Below, piece by piece: positions 63,668 through 64,000 of a stretch of 64,000 nt of DNA. The translations under genes and the position numbers were made by a program. The notes under the pieces were generated by a model. That model worked only from the letters and a program-made list of their open reading frames with translations, ran no database searches and had not been told where the DNA came from. Source of the DNA: Streptomyces pseudovenezuelae (lineage in GTDB: Bacteria; Actinomycetota; Actinomycetes; Streptomycetales; Streptomycetaceae); contig NZ_JARXVH010000028.1 in assembly GCF_029892565.1 (NCBI RefSeq), forward strand, positions 1 through 64,000, given 5' to 3'. The first letter of the stretch is position 1; every line of letters starts with the position of its first letter.

Positions 63668-63930
63668 GAGGGACTGCCCGCAGACCGCATCACGACCCAC
63701 CCCTTCACCGGCCCCTACGACGACAACTGGCAGGCCACCGACGAGACCGTCCGGGCCCAACCGGTCCGCGCGCCCTGCGGAGTTCAGCGCACTTCAACAT
63801 CAACACCGAGCTCAGGGTGGCCGCGGGGTCGATGAACTCCGGCAAGGTCAGCTTCATGACAATGGACTCGACGGACGGGGACATCAGCACCGTCTACCAC
63901 ATGGCATGGCAGCAGTGCCCGCAGTCCTGA
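63668..63930 (+). pseudogene. Secreted protein C-terminal remnant
   Basis: Two frames: DRITTHPFTGPYDDNWQATDETV (63690 on), then after a shift HFNINTELRVAAGSMNSGKVSFMTMDSTDGDISTVYHMAWQQCPQS to a TGA at 63928-63930. The polar, Thr/Ser-rich ending with a C-terminal Cys fits an exported actinomycete protein. No start or signal peptide remains. Confidence 0.45.
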
Positions 63931-64000
63931 CCCGGCAGTGAGGAGGCGACCCTCGGCGCTGCGGGCCGCCTCGCCCGCCCGGCGCCGCCGTCACATGTTC

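Overview
The window is high-GC actinomycete DNA, almost certainly Streptomyces or a close relative. The evidence is GC-rich third codon positions, GTG/TTG starts, leaderless-looking promoters, a mycothiol-type ArsC, an XRE/MmyB regulator, an Hsp18-type regulator and many NarL/DesK-type two-component pairs. It reads as an accessory stress-resistance region, possibly chromosome-arm or plasmid DNA. It is full of broken insertion sequences and decayed genes and has no tRNA, rRNA or replication gene.

Layout. 0-10 kb: a secreted SGNH hydrolase, a response regulator with a degenerate receiver whose 3' end is overwritten by an IS5-family element carrying a passenger gene, two histidine kinase/response regulator pairs, and a DedA/phospholipid-methyltransferase-like pair between them. 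9.7-11.5 kb: Nudix hydrolase, aldo/keto reductase, IS5 remnant. 11.5-19.1 kb: a MarR-controlled redox/efflux cluster (SDR, DHA2-type MFS, LLM flavin oxidoreductase, two F420-reductase-like proteins) lying between a truncated and a complete copy of the same ISL3-family element. 19.2-22.6 kb: methyltransferase, ISL3 remnant, long-tailed MFS transporter, small zinc-ribbon protein.

22.6-32.2 kb is the centrepiece: a tightly packed minus-strand operon dnaK-grpE-cbpA-(cbpM/MerR)-clpB-trx-(UBP zinc finger)-(cNMP/TrxR-like flavoprotein)-hsp20. It joins a complete DnaK/ClpB disaggregase set to a redox/sensor module. A decayed general-stress gene and a PucR-type activator flank it. 34.7-47.9 kb alternates intact regulator/oxidoreductase units (SDR plus MmyB regulator; F420-reductase-like plus SDR plus TetR; STAS; amidohydrolase) with pseudogenes and transposon debris, including a tnpB fragment that still carries the 3' end of a group II intron.

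47.9-53.4 kb: MerR, DUF2267, a second Hsp20 divergent from its Hsp18-type regulator with twin palindromic operators, and a PIB-4-type metal ATPase divergent from an NmtR-like ArsR. 53.5-58 kb: broken flavoprotein, membrane acyltransferase, RR/HK pair. 58-63.3 kb: chromate (ChrB plus MFS) and arsenic (arsM / arsR-aquaglyceroporin-arsC) resistance with a nested palindromic operator. The window ends in recombinase and secreted-protein remnants.

Together the genes handle protein aggregation, redox imbalance and metal/oxyanion toxicity, and most intact units have their own divergent regulator and visible operator. Functions are inferred from recognised family signatures; no database search was run.
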